Below are positions 53,292-62,489 of a DNA stretch of 64,000 nt, one piece after another. A program made the position numbers and the translations under genes. This stretch comes from Methanovulcanius yangii (GTDB lineage Archaea > Halobacteriota > Methanomicrobia > Methanomicrobiales > Methanomicrobiaceae). Numbering within the stretch: the stretch's first letter is position 1; every line of letters begins with the position of its first letter. A model generated the notes under the pieces. That model saw only the letters and a list, made by a program, of their open reading frames with translations. It was not told where the DNA came from and did not search any database. The DNA is taken from NCBI RefSeq assembly GCF_018687785.1, contig NZ_LTBL01000001.1, positions 1,355,780 through 1,419,779 on the forward strand, in the 5' to 3' direction.

Positions 53292-54476
53292 TCAGACGAG
53301 GGAATGATCCTGATGGCGTTTATAGATTTCCCCCGCAAGACGGGCAATGGCGACATTGGTCTCCTCGTCGGATTTCCCCTTTACATAGACGGGGTCGAGC
53401 ATCTCCGCATCCACCTTGGCAAGCATCGCGGTGAGGTCTTCGACCGTCTTTCCACCCCACCCGTAGGACCCGATCACCCCGATCCATTTTGCGCGGGGTT
53501 TGAGGAGATTGGTGATAAAGGCAACATGTGCCGCCTTTGGGTGAGGACCAAAGAGCATCGTCGGAGCACCGAGAATGATCGTTGCCGCATCGACCAGATC
53601 ATAGGCAACCTGCCCCGGTTCGCAGCGGCCGAGATCGTACGGGCGCACCTCGATGCCGCGCTCGATGAGATGTTCCACAAGGCGGACCACCATCTCACGG
53701 GTACTCCCGTGCATCGAGACATAGGGAATGACGACGAGGTTTTTCACTTCATCGGAGGTCCAATCCTCGTATAAATCGAGAATGCCGGCGGGGGCCCGAT
53801 GGAGGGGGCCATGGCTTGGTGCAATGATGGCCGGTCCCAGCGCACGTACCCGGGCTGTGTATTCCCCGACCTTCTTTCTGAACGGCTGCATGATCTCCGC
53901 ATAGTACTGCCTCGCGGCCACCTGATAGCGGCAGGAGGCATCGCCAAAGAGTGAGCTTGATGCAATGTGGGCACCGAAGAGATCGCAGGAGAAGAGAATC
54001 TTATCCTCCTCGAGATAGGTCATCATCGTCTCCGGCCAGTGAACCCATGGAGTGCTCAGGAACGTGAGGGTCTTATTTCCCAGTGAGAGGGTGTCGCCTT
54101 CGCCGACCACCATGACACGTTCGGGCGGGACATGGTGGAGGCTGCCGCAGAGATCCCGTCCCTTCTCCGTCGTCACGACCACAGCCTGCGGAAAGAGCTC
54201 GAGAACCAGGGGGAGCGACCCGGAATGATCCTGTTCTGCATGATTGACGACGATATAATCGATGGATGTGAGACCGGCACGGACGAGATTGCTGATGTAG
54301 GTCTCCTCGAAGTCGGAGTCTACCGTATCGATGAGGGCGGTCTTCTCCGAACCACGGACGACGTATGCATTGTAGCTCGTCCCGTCATTCAGCCTCATCA
54401 GCTCATCGAAGACGGCACGATCCCAGTCGATAACACCCACGCTGTAGACGTCGGGAACAATTTCGCGGGCTGCCAT
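53292..54476 (-). CDS. fprA: FprA-family A-type flavoprotein (F420H2:O2 oxidase-like)
   Basis: The 394-residue protein has an N-terminal MBL-type di-iron domain (NHAEQDHSGSLP: His79, Glu81, Asp83, His84) and a C-terminal flavodoxin domain binding FMN (VIPYVSMHGSTREM). In methanogens such enzymes reduce O2 to water using F420H2, protecting the cell. Length fits the family (about 400). The ATG at 54476 lies just after the rubredoxin stop; the longer frame upstream is the rubredoxin region in another frame. The superoxide reductase gene follows 13 bases downstream. Confidence 0.92.
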   Translation of the reverse strand: MAAREIVPDVYSVGVIDWDRAVFDELMRLNDGTSYNAYVVRGSEKTALIDTVDSDFEETYISNLVRAGLTSIDYIVVNHAEQDHSGSLPLVLELFPQAVVVTTEKGRDLCGSLHHVPPERVMVVGEGDTLSLGNKTLTFLSTPWVHWPETMMTYLEEDKILFSCDLFGAHIASSSLFGDASCRYQVAARQYYAEIMQPFRKKVGEYTARVRALGPAIIAPSHGPLHRAPAGILDLYEDWTSDEVKNLVVIPYVSMHGSTREMVVRLVEHLIERGIEVRPYDLGRCEPGQVAYDLVDAATIILGAPTMLFGPHPKAAHVAFITNLLKPRAKWIGVIGSYGWGGKTVEDLTAMLAKVDAEMLDPVYVKGKSDEETNVAIARLAGEIYKRHQDHSLV

Positions 54477-54477
54477 C

Positions 54478-54642
54478 TCAGGACATCTCCCTGAAGTTCT
54501 TCTTCTCCGCACCGCAGATCGGGCAGTGCCATGCATCCGGCAGATCCTCAAACGCAATTCCGGGTTCTACATCGGTCCGCTTTTTGGACGGGTCATATAC
54601 ATGACCGCATATCTGGCATTTCATCTTCCGCATCGTGCTCAT
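54478..54642 (-). CDS. Rubredoxin
   Basis: The 54-residue protein has the two rubredoxin knuckles CQICGHVYDP and CPICGAEK, which bind a single iron with four Cys. It carries electrons, probably to the FprA and superoxide reductase downstream. The ATG at 54642 follows GGAGGGAAATGAC. It is the first gene of a rubredoxin, FprA, SOR operon, a compact oxygen-defence unit. Confidence 0.93.
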   Translation of the reverse strand: MSTMRKMKCQICGHVYDPSKKRTDVEPGIAFEDLPDAWHCPICGAEKKNFREMS

Positions 54643-54890
54643 GTCATTTCCCTCCGTCAGAGGGCTGCCGTCCCGTGCATCCGTACAGGAAAGGCCGTAT
54701 CCGGCCGTCAGGGAGGCAGTCGCACAGGATAATTGCAACCCGGCAATATTAGACATTCGCATTCACCGGACATCACGCACCCTGTAGTGGCCGGTACGGG
54801 CCTGGGGATGCCATGCCGGCAGGGGGTGGTGTCCCCCGCCGCAACATGCATATATGGATGAGGCATAGAAGGGATGCGAGGTCACCGCCG

Positions 54891-56003
54891 GTGCAGGTTC
54901 GTCCGCTTCTCTGGGTACTGCTTATTCTAACTGTACTTCTTTGTATGGCGATTGCCGTACCGGGATTTTTCACCCCGGGCACCGTATCGGCACGCTACCC
55001 TTCAGTTCCGGTCGGCTCTGCCTCTCCCGAATTTGAGAACGTTTCCTATACATTCCCCTATGCAACGTCAATTCATACCATCGAAATTCCGGTTGACCGC
55101 ACCATATTCATGGCAGCGGCAAAGACTCCCAAGTATGCCGTCGTTTACGGAAAACCGGAGATGGATATGATTCTCGCCGGATATTACCATTCATTCGTCC
55201 ATGACAAGGCACAGGGGCAGGTCTATGAGGCCGCTGTGGTCCCCCTGAGAAGCATTCGCGACCGCGAACACCTGACAATGGACGAGTATGCAGAGCTCAT
55301 CACCGTTTTCGTTCAGTCCATTCCCTTTGATCATGCGCCCGACAATCCTGCCCCGAAATTCCCGGTCGAGACACTCCTTCTCGGCACCGGAGACTGCGAT
55401 GACAAGACCATCCTCCTTACGGGACTTCTGGCCCACGAGGGATATGATACGGCAATCCTCGTCTTCCGTGAAGATGCACACACCGCAGCCGGGATTCGGT
55501 GTGACGATGCTCTTGCATGGTATGCCGGGTATGCCTATACGGAGACGACCGAATTCTCCCTCATCGGCCTTCCCGCAGATGCATTGGGCGGGAATGTCAC
55601 GATAACCGGTGCGCCCGTCATCATACCGGTTGGAAACGGTACCACCGCCTACCACGCCACCGACGAGACCACCTATCTCGGCCGCAGGGCTATGGAAGCG
55701 CGTGCGGCGATCCCCACCCTCCGGTCGCGGATAGCAGAAATGGAACAGGCGATCGCCTCCGGGGACACGTATCTCTCCGGCATGCTGGAGATGATGAATG
55801 CGGCAGCGGCGGCGGATAACAATACGGCACTGTGCCGGGCCGAAGAAGAGTATCTGGCTGGTCTGGAGGAGCACCGGGCACTTACGGGCACCTGCGAGTC
55901 ACTCAGGGCGGAGCTGAACAGGAATATCTTCCTCCACGACTACATTCTCGCAAACCAGCATAACCGGGCGGGTACCTATGCCCATGTCCGGACAATTCCC
56001 TGA
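54891..56003 (+). CDS. Membrane-anchored transglutaminase-like domain protein
   Basis: The 370-residue protein has one N-terminal helix (about residues 5-25) and an outer domain. GTGDCDDKTILLTGLLAHEGYDTAIL (about residues 163-188) is the transglutaminase-like Cys-containing motif. Later segments are consistent with the His and Asp of that triad but are not certain. A C-terminal helical region (about residues 285-350) with heptad-like Leu, Met and Glu may form a coiled coil. I prefer the GTG at 54891, because GAGGTCA lies seven bases upstream and a TATA-like CATATAT lies about 40 bases upstream; ATGs at 54846 and 54858 are in frame. It may be a cysteine peptidase or crosslinker at the surface. 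Confidence 0.65.
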   Translation: MQVRPLLWVLLILTVLLCMAIAVPGFFTPGTVSARYPSVPVGSASPEFENVSYTFPYATSIHTIEIPVDRTIFMAAAKTPKYAVVYGKPEMDMILAGYYHSFVHDKAQGQVYEAAVVPLRSIRDREHLTMDEYAELITVFVQSIPFDHAPDNPAPKFPVETLLLGTGDCDDKTILLTGLLAHEGYDTAILVFREDAHTAAGIRCDDALAWYAGYAYTETTEFSLIGLPADALGGNVTITGAPVIIPVGNGTTAYHATDETTYLGRRAMEARAAIPTLRSRIAEMEQAIASGDTYLSGMLEMMNAAAAADNNTALCRAEEEYLAGLEEHRALTGTCESLRAELNRNIFLHDYILANQHNRAGTYAHVRTIP

Positions 56004-56014
56004 AAGAAAACCAT

Positions 56015-58027
56015 CTAGGCCTCTTCCGGCATCGCGCATTCCAGTTCGGTGACGATGGCAAGGGGGTCATCCAGTGTCCGTACCAGCTCCCGGATACGGT
56101 CGAGCCTCTCCACCCCGATGAAATGTTCGGCCATGACCCGTCCGAGAGGAAGAACGTCCAAGGTATCACCTGAACGCCGGATGTAGCCTTCTTTACGGAG
56201 AAGAGGGCCCATATCATCGGTGATTCCCACCATCGAATCCCCGATTCGTCCCAGTTCTGCCATACTGCCCCCGCAGGCGATGGCGTTTGCAACGTACTCC
56301 TCACTCGACTCTTCCATGCCATAGACCGGTGCCACCTCTTCCATCTCCCCTTTGAGAAGACGGATGGCGATCTCCTCTTCGGTAAACCCGCGTCCCTTGG
56401 CATAGGTGGCGCCCGGTTCTGCGAGGATGACGACCTTGCCCAGGTCATGGAAATCCGGTCGACCCGCACGGCCCATCATCTGGGTGAACTCCTGTACGGT
56501 GAGCCATTCAATCCCCATCGCAAGTGAATCGAAGACAACCTGTGATGCAGGGAAATCAACCCCTGCCGCAAGGGCTGCCGTCGTCACCACGGCGGCAATC
56601 TCCCCCTTTTCGAACCGGCGCTCCACCTCCCGGCGTTCCTTCGCCGAGAGGCCCGCATGATACGGCATCGCCTTCTTCCCGATTGCATCCGCGAGGGTAT
56701 GACAGCGGGCCCGGGCGTTGGTGAAGATGATCGTCTGCCCCCTGAATCCGCGTGAGGACGTGTGCCGGTACTCGTCCGCGACGAGTTTTTTTATGAATGC
56801 GGTTTTTTCCTTTCGTTCGGTGAAGATGAGGTGCCGCTCGAGAGGGACGGGCCGCTCGTCATAGCGCACAAGGGCGGCATTCAGCTTCTTTGCGAGGAGA
56901 TTGGGCGATCCGATCGTTGCGGAGAGGAAGAGGAACTGTGCCTGCGGTGCAAGATAGCGGAGGCGTGCAATAAGCCCGTCGAGCCGGTGGCCACGCTCCT
57001 CATCCTCCAGCATCTGCACCTCGTCGATGACGACCGTTCCGATCTTCGGAAGCTTCCTGCCCATGCGGATCTGGTTGTCAATGCCCTCATAGGTTCCCAC
57101 CACGATCGCCGAACGCAGACTTCGCCGGGCCTTTACACGGGTCTCCGGGAGATTGAGCCTTGAGACCCCCGTCTGAAGCGAAACGTCGAGAAATTCCCCG
57201 TACCGTTCGGTAAACCGACTGTATTTCTGGTTCGCAAGCGCCACAAGCGGAACGAGAAAGAGCATCGCTCCGCGTTTCTCCATCACATTCTTGACACCGG
57301 CCATCTCCCCGATGAAGGTCTTTCCCGACGCCGTCGCCGCAACTACGAGGAGATCCTTCCCCTTTAGAAGGCCGGCCTCGACCGCAAGTTCCTGGGCCGG
57401 CATCAGCTTCTCGACACCCGAGGCAGTCCGCAGTTTCTCGGGGATGGGGAGAGTCTTCAGCGAAGATGTGTTCATGACAGGATGTGCATCAAGCCGGTCG
57501 AAGATGGTCCGTTCTGTCTCGATGGTTGCCGGCTGAAGTGTCGCAAGCACCCGGTCAAGATCCCTGTACTCCTGCAGGAGGTGTTCGAGATGGGTGATGG
57601 ACCCCGAACCCATCCCCCCGAGATACCCCGCCTCACGCCTCAGTTCCCGGCGGGCGCAGTCCATGCAGATGATCTCTTTCCCGTATCTGACTGCATTCTT
57701 TTTCTTCAAAGGGGTGATCCTGTCTGCGGCAAGGCAGGGCCTGCAGGAGTTGAGCAGGGACCAGGAGATCTGGAGATCCCGGAGAAACGATATGAACGCC
57801 TCGTCCTCACCGGTCAGGTAGACCTGCGATTCCCGGAGCTGTGCTATCAGTTCCTTCGTGGGGACATGCCGTACCTGCCCTTTCCCCGGGAGACGGGCAC
57901 GGTAACTCCGGGGACGGTGACCTTTACCGGTCCGTTCGAGTTCGACATCGCCGGTACCGGTCACCCGGCGACCGTCATAAAAATAGAGCCGGTAGGAACC
58001 CCGGCGGGGGTGTACGATGACATTCAT
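56015..58027 (-). CDS. DEAD/DEAH-box superfamily 2 helicase (Ski2/Hel308-like) with zinc-finger N-terminus
   Basis: The 670-residue protein has an N-terminal region with CRPC and CMDC pairs (about residues 95-125) forming a likely zinc finger. Helicase motifs follow: AATASGKT (Walker A), IDEVQ (Walker B), LSATIG (III), and QMMGRAGRP (VI). It unwinds RNA or DNA; the Ski2/Hel308-like core and DEVQ box are suggestive of repair or RNA processing. It overlaps the HTH regulator gene by 4 bases, so the two are one transcript. The N-terminal 60 residues (strands, basic) could be an OB or DUF5814-type domain. Confidence 0.82.
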   Translation of the reverse strand: MNVIVHPRRGSYRLYFYDGRRVTGTGDVELERTGKGHRPRSYRARLPGKGQVRHVPTKELIAQLRESQVYLTGEDEAFISFLRDLQISWSLLNSCRPCLAADRITPLKKKNAVRYGKEIICMDCARRELRREAGYLGGMGSGSITHLEHLLQEYRDLDRVLATLQPATIETERTIFDRLDAHPVMNTSSLKTLPIPEKLRTASGVEKLMPAQELAVEAGLLKGKDLLVVAATASGKTFIGEMAGVKNVMEKRGAMLFLVPLVALANQKYSRFTERYGEFLDVSLQTGVSRLNLPETRVKARRSLRSAIVVGTYEGIDNQIRMGRKLPKIGTVVIDEVQMLEDEERGHRLDGLIARLRYLAPQAQFLFLSATIGSPNLLAKKLNAALVRYDERPVPLERHLIFTERKEKTAFIKKLVADEYRHTSSRGFRGQTIIFTNARARCHTLADAIGKKAMPYHAGLSAKERREVERRFEKGEIAAVVTTAALAAGVDFPASQVVFDSLAMGIEWLTVQEFTQMMGRAGRPDFHDLGKVVILAEPGATYAKGRGFTEEEIAIRLLKGEMEEVAPVYGMEESSEEYVANAIACGGSMAELGRIGDSMVGITDDMGPLLRKEGYIRRSGDTLDVLPLGRVMAEHFIGVERLDRIRELVRTLDDPLAIVTELECAMPEEA

Positions 58028-58833
58028 GGCGAACTGAGATCGCGGATTTCATAGCTGAGACCTGCCGATTCCAGGCGCTTGAGAAATCCGGTAAACTCCT
58101 CATCAACAATGACCATGGAGCAGTTCATACCATGAAACGCTGCTTCGATGATCCCCTCCCGGGAACCAAAAAAGCTGTCGGGGACAATGCCTGCGTTCTT
58201 CAGCGCGATAACCGCCTCCAGTCCAACAGCACCGATATATTCCATGCCACCGACGGCATTCAGCACAGCCTCCGGCGTGACCTTTCGTGATCCCCCCCGC
58301 TGAATACGGGGGACCTTACAGACCCGGATGGCTCCTTCGTGGTGATCGATGATGCCGGAAAGTTTGGCTATGCCAATATCCTGCCCCTTTCGGGCATCGC
58401 CCGCCGCTTCGCCCATGGCAGCCTGGGTCGTCCGGACGGCGTAGAGATAGCCGCCCTCCATGTACACGCCGACGACATCCCCCTTTGCAATGTCCTCCGC
58501 CGCAATCGCCGTCCATACCGAAACCTGCTGGACGACATCATGCGTCACATAATGTGCATAGGTCTCGAGTGCTTCGGCATTCATCAGCACCCATTCGACG
58601 CCATTGTGAGTTACATTGTACCGGCCGCGACCATGGGAATCGACGAGGCCTTCATCGACCATCTCCCGGATGTATTCGCTGACAGCCTGCGGGGTAATGC
58701 CCAGTTTTTCGGCAATCTCCTGTTGGCGGACCGACGGCTGATGCTCCGCTATTTCGACAAGTATCTGAAAGCGGGTCGCTTCCCGCTTGCTCTTGAGTAT
58801 GATATGGAAAGGATCCTTATTCCGGTCTGCCAA
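58024..58833 (-). CDS. Winged-helix transcriptional regulator with C-terminal ligand-type domain
   Basis: The 269-residue protein has an N-terminal winged helix (RQQEIAEKLGITPQAVSEYIREMVDEGLV, about residues 37-65). About 170 residues of alpha/beta sequence follow, resembling a ligand-sensing domain (KGDVVGVYMEGGYLYAV). It matches MarR-like archaeal regulators that occur next to helicase or hydrogenase genes. It overlaps the helicase downstream and another regulator upstream, suggesting a two-regulator helicase operon. The ligand is unknown. Confidence 0.75.
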   Translation of the reverse strand: MADRNKDPFHIILKSKREATRFQILVEIAEHQPSVRQQEIAEKLGITPQAVSEYIREMVDEGLVDSHGRGRYNVTHNGVEWVLMNAEALETYAHYVTHDVVQQVSVWTAIAAEDIAKGDVVGVYMEGGYLYAVRTTQAAMGEAAGDARKGQDIGIAKLSGIIDHHEGAIRVCKVPRIQRGGSRKVTPEAVLNAVGGMEYIGAVGLEAVIALKNAGIVPDSFFGSREGIIEAAFHGMNCSMVIVDEEFTGFLKRLESAGLSYEIRDLSSP

Positions 58834-59308
58834 GGATAACCAACCCCTGCCCCTTCACATCAAGGTTCGGCATCCTTTTCGCAAGGCCCTTGACAAGCAT
58901 GGGACTCACCTGGTATTTCCGGGCGAGGTCGTTGTAGGATGTCATTCCTGCCCTGACATCCGCTTCAATCTTTTCCACCATTTCCCGAAGGTCTTCATCC
59001 GTTGAGTTGGCAACATACAGGAGATCCCCGAGGTCTTCCATCGAACACTGGAATCCGGCGCGGAAACGACTGTACGTGGTGCGGTATTCCTTGGCAGGGG
59101 TCTTCCCGGGTTCCGGCATCCGCCACTGTTCCTCGATTAGATTCCCCTTCTGGAGAATCGCGAGGCAGTCATCCACGCAATCAGCCCCGACATCATTACA
59201 CAGCTCCTCCTGAGTCATCCACTGTTTTGCAAGAAGATCATACACCTTCTTATACTGGGAATTGTTGAATGTAATGATAAGTGGAACGATCTCGAGAGGA
59301 TCATTCAC
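58817..59308 (-). CDS. ArsR-like helix-turn-helix regulator
   Basis: The protein of about 163 residues has an N-terminal winged-helix (KVYDLLAKQWMTQEELCNDVGADCVDDCLAILQKGNLI, about residues 20-57) and a C-terminal second helix-turn-helix-like segment (YNDLARKYQVSPMLVKGLAKRM). The frame is open to 59620, but hypF and its promoter lie there, so I take the GTG at 59308, about 40 bases after a CTATATTAAA TATA box; a TTG at 59329 is the alternative. Cys-rich GADCVDDC could bind metal. It overlaps the next regulator gene by 17 bases. Confidence 0.7.
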   Translation of the reverse strand: MNDPLEIVPLIITFNNSQYKKVYDLLAKQWMTQEELCNDVGADCVDDCLAILQKGNLIEEQWRMPEPGKTPAKEYRTTYSRFRAGFQCSMEDLGDLLYVANSTDEDLREMVEKIEADVRAGMTSYNDLARKYQVSPMLVKGLAKRMPNLDVKGQGLVILGRPE

Positions 59309-59341
59309 AATCCTGTTATGCCCTGTCAAAGTAAAAACCCA

Positions 59342-59374
59342 TTTAATATAGGGCGTGAAAACATTAAATACTAT
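59342..59374. promoter_or_regulatory. Divergent promoter between the ArsR-like gene and hypF
   Basis: A minus-strand CTATATTAAA (near 59342-59352) serves the regulator gene. A plus-strand ATTAAATACTAT (59363-59374) lies about 20 bases before the hypF ATG. The hypF transcript is probably leaderless. The two TATA elements are close enough that one binding event could affect both genes. Confidence 0.5.
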
Positions 59375-59386
59375 CCAGACTTTTCT

Positions 59387-61603
59387 ATGCGCAAAAACGG
59401 ACAGATTTCTATAAAAGGCATCGTCCAGGGAGTCGGTTTTCGCCCATTTGTCTTTGCTGCGGCCGTAAAATTTGGCATCACGGGCAATGTCCGCAACCTG
59501 GGATCCGAGGTCCTCATCAATGCATGGGGGGACCATTTTGAGGAATTCCTTTGCGCGGTCGCCGGCGGCACCCCGCTCTCCCGCATCGACAGCGTCGATG
59601 TCAGGGAGGTCGAGGGTCACGCCCCGGAGGATTTTTCCATCCTGGAGAGTACGACTGGAGCACTCTCGGGGTTCATTCCTGCCGATGTTGCAACCTGTGA
59701 AGAATGCCTCGCAGACATCATGCAGTCAGGCGGCAGATATGAAGGATACTGGGCAACCTCCTGCGTCAACTGCGGACCACGGTACAGCATCATCCATGCC
59801 CTGCCGTATGACCGGGAACGGACGACAATGGACGAGTTTCCCCTGTGCCGGGGGTGCAGTGATGAATATACCGACCCCGGCTCACGCCGCCACCATGCAC
59901 AGACCATCGCCTGTCATGCCTGCGGCCCCTCCCTTGCCCTTCTCGACAGGAACGGTGAACCGGTTCAAGGGGACCCGATACCAACGGCGGCAGGCCTGCT
60001 CGACGATGGGGCCGTCATCGCAGTGAAGGGCCTCGGGGGGTTTCATATTGCCTGCATCGAATCCTCGGCTTCCCGCCTGAAAGGAACCCTCGGCCGGCCT
60101 GAACAGCCCCTTGCAGTGATGGCGGAAGCCGATGAGATCAGGCGCGTGGCCCATGTCTCCCCCGACGAGGAGGCACTTCTCAGCGGACCGGCGCACCCGA
60201 TAGTGGTCCTCGAAAAGAAAGACCCCGCGTCACACATGGGCATCTCAAAACTGCACACCCTCGGGTGCATGCTGCCTTATACGGCCCTTCACCATCTCCT
60301 CTTCCGGAACCTGAGGGCCCGGATGCTCATCATGACGAGCGCCAACGAACCGGGCGAGCCGATGATGACGACGACGGAGTCGGCATTTTCCCGCCTGGCA
60401 GACCATATCGATTATTATCTCACCCATAACCGCCGCATCGAAAACCGGTGCGACGACTCCGTCGTGCGGGACGGCTATATCATACGACTCTCCCGCGGAC
60501 TGGCCCCGAAACGGATACGCTGCGATCTCGGAGATATTTCAATCCTCGGAGTGGGTCCGGAACTCAACTCCAATGTCTCCGTCTACCATGGCGGATTTCT
60601 GATCACGTCCCCCCATGTCGGCAACGTGCGAAACCCCTCCACGCTTGCCTACCTGAAGGAGACCGCGGAGACCATCCGTGCCTTTACGGGGGCGTCATGT
60701 GACATCATCGCCCATGATCTCCACCCGCAGTTTCTTTCGACGAGGTATGCCTGGGAGCTTGCAGCCCGGAGCGGGGCCCGCCTGGTACCGGTCCAGCATC
60801 ACCGTGCGCATATCGCGGCAACGACAACAGAACCCTGCATCGGCATCGCCATCGACGGCGTCGGGTACGGCGATGACGGAACCATCTGGGGCGGGGAGAT
60901 CTTTGCCGGGCAGGTACCCGACCTGCGCCGTGTCGGACATCTCGAACAGGTCCTGATGCCGGGAGGCGATCTTGCCACCCGCTTCCCCGAACGGATGCTC
61001 TATGGCATGCTGCCGGACGATAGCACCCTCGACCTCCTCGCAAAGCGGGGGTGGAGCGAGACGGAGAGAAATATTCTCGCCCGCCAGGTCGACCGCAGGT
61101 TCAACGTGAGCATGACGAGCAGCACCGGCAGGGTACTCGATGCCGCAGCAGCCCTCCTCGGGATATGCCGGGAGAAGACCTTTGACGGTGAACCTGCACA
61201 GGTCCTTGAATCGGCCGCATTCCGGGGCACCCCCACCATCTGGGAGAGGGAATGTATCCGCGGGGACGGGATGGACATCCTCCTGACCAGTGCCATCATG
61301 AAGAAGGCCCGCGAGGCGTCGCGGACCCACAGTGCCGAAGACATTGCCGCATCGTTCCAGGCGACCCTTGCCACCGGTATTGCGGAGATGGCGGTCAGAG
61401 CGGCACATGAAGAGGATATCGACCGGATTGCCCTCTCGGGGGGTGTTGCATACAACCGGTTCATCAGGGAGACGATCCTCGCACATATCAAAAAAGAGGG
61501 ACTCACCCCCGTCATCAACCGGGAATACCCCCTCGGCGACGGGTGCATATCGGCGGGCCAGTGCATATGGGCATCGGCAGTGCACAGGCAGGAAAAGAAT
61601 TAA
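59387..61603 (+). CDS. hypF: Carbamoyltransferase HypF ([NiFe]-hydrogenase maturation)
   Basis: The 738-residue protein has all HypF parts: an N-terminal acylphosphatase domain (GIVQGVGFRPFV), two zinc fingers (CEECLADI with CVNC, and CRGC with CHAC), a YrdC domain (VKGLGGFHIAC), and a C-terminal Kae1-like carbamoyltransferase (HHRAHIA, GVGYGDDGTIWGGE). It makes the CN ligand precursor by passing a carbamoyl group to HypE. Methanogens need it for F420-reducing and other [NiFe] hydrogenases. Length is usual (about 750). I use the ATG at 59387; the frame runs 23 codons further upstream. Confidence 0.94.
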   Translation: MRKNGQISIKGIVQGVGFRPFVFAAAVKFGITGNVRNLGSEVLINAWGDHFEEFLCAVAGGTPLSRIDSVDVREVEGHAPEDFSILESTTGALSGFIPADVATCEECLADIMQSGGRYEGYWATSCVNCGPRYSIIHALPYDRERTTMDEFPLCRGCSDEYTDPGSRRHHAQTIACHACGPSLALLDRNGEPVQGDPIPTAAGLLDDGAVIAVKGLGGFHIACIESSASRLKGTLGRPEQPLAVMAEADEIRRVAHVSPDEEALLSGPAHPIVVLEKKDPASHMGISKLHTLGCMLPYTALHHLLFRNLRARMLIMTSANEPGEPMMTTTESAFSRLADHIDYYLTHNRRIENRCDDSVVRDGYIIRLSRGLAPKRIRCDLGDISILGVGPELNSNVSVYHGGFLITSPHVGNVRNPSTLAYLKETAETIRAFTGASCDIIAHDLHPQFLSTRYAWELAARSGARLVPVQHHRAHIAATTTEPCIGIAIDGVGYGDDGTIWGGEIFAGQVPDLRRVGHLEQVLMPGGDLATRFPERMLYGMLPDDSTLDLLAKRGWSETERNILARQVDRRFNVSMTSSTGRVLDAAAALLGICREKTFDGEPAQVLESAAFRGTPTIWERECIRGDGMDILLTSAIMKKAREASRTHSAEDIAASFQATLATGIAEMAVRAAHEEDIDRIALSGGVAYNRFIRETILAHIKKEGLTPVINREYPLGDGCISAGQCIWASAVHRQEKN

Positions 61604-61614
61604 TTCGAATAGTA

Positions 61615-62004
61615 TCAGGAATTTATCGTTTGATCGAGGATATCCCTCAGGTCGTACATCCGATACGGCTTCTTGAGAACTCCTGCAAATCCCATTTCAA
61701 GGAGCGAAGATTCGTCCATATCGCCTGCCAGTCCGCTGGTTACGATGGCGCGAACACCGGGATCGATTTCCCACAGAAGCGGAATCGTCTCCATTGCACC
61801 CATCCCCCCGGGCACCGTGATATCGAGAATAACTGCATCAAACGAGGCGTTTTCAGCCATGGCATCCCGGTACTGTTCCAGGGCATCCTCACCGCTGGTC
61901 GCCGCCACCGTCTCATACCCCAGCCTCCCCAATAGAAGGCACGTCACCTCAAGGATGGTCGGTTCATCATCCATGACAAGTATTTTTCTGGTTGTTTCAG
62001 GCAT
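61615..62004 (-). CDS. Stand-alone response regulator receiver domain
   Basis: The 129-residue protein is a CheY-like receiver: the acidic pair Asp12-Asp13, the phospho-acceptor Asp61 (VILDITVPGG), Ser90 (IVTSG) and Lys112 (LKKPY) are all present. It has no output domain, so it acts through protein contacts. No histidine kinase is beside it in this window. A perfect inverted repeat and a TATA-like element lie upstream. It is convergent with hypF, with 11 bases between the stops. Confidence 0.9.
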   Translation of the reverse strand: MPETTRKILVMDDEPTILEVTCLLLGRLGYETVAATSGEDALEQYRDAMAENASFDAVILDITVPGGMGAMETIPLLWEIDPGVRAIVTSGLAGDMDESSLLEMGFAGVLKKPYRMYDLRDILDQTINS

Positions 62005-62489
62005 CGCTGTTACTTCCTGTATATCTTCGGAGGGGGAGATCGAATGAACGTATTATGTCCCACCCTATTGATATGCTTTATTGCATATCACTTAACGATA
62101 CAATGTTCCTCTTCCAGACATATAATACATTCCCAAAGTGCATACCAACCCACAATATATTTAAATAGTGCAGGGGCAGAACCAGTCTCAAAACCGCTCC
62201 TACCGCACCCTTTTTTCCCAAACGCCGAAGTAAATTGAGAGGCAACGAGGGATTCGGCCCAACCGCCACATCGTCGTCACCCGGAGAGGACCCCGGCGGC
62301 ATCAGAGCATGGCGGCACTGTCGGAAAAGATATCATATATGCTTTTTCCGAGATTCGGGACGGATTGAGCCTCGCAGGAACAGCCGAACACGTATGCTCA
62401 ATTTGCCCGACCGGACCGCGGCACATGCGATACTCCCTTCCGCCCGCAAGCATGTTCATGCCCAGCCATTCCAATCCACGGGGGGCGGT
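62005..62489. other. 485-base gap without a recognisable gene
   Basis: The gap lies between the response regulator start and the stop of the thioredoxin-CcdA gene. Near 62048-62057 there is a TATA-like box for the response regulator, and at 62069-62090 an inverted repeat. A plus-strand AATATATTTAAAT stretch sits near 62152-62167. Open frames on both strands are short and rich in Arg, Pro and Gly, unlike neighbouring proteins. A small RNA is possible, but I cannot show one. Confidence 0.5.
62069..62090. repeat. Perfect 8-base inverted repeat upstream of the response regulator gene
   Basis: TGATATGC (62069-62076) and GCATATCA (62083-62090) are perfect inverted copies around six bases. The pair lies about 65 bases before the ATG of the response regulator, just upstream of its TATA box, as expected for an activator or repressor operator. 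Confidence 0.4.

Noticed and set aside
62078-62302. 74-residue minus-strand ORF in the same gap
   Set aside because: No motif, no clear start site and composition unlike the neighbouring genes. It could only be supported by conservation evidence.
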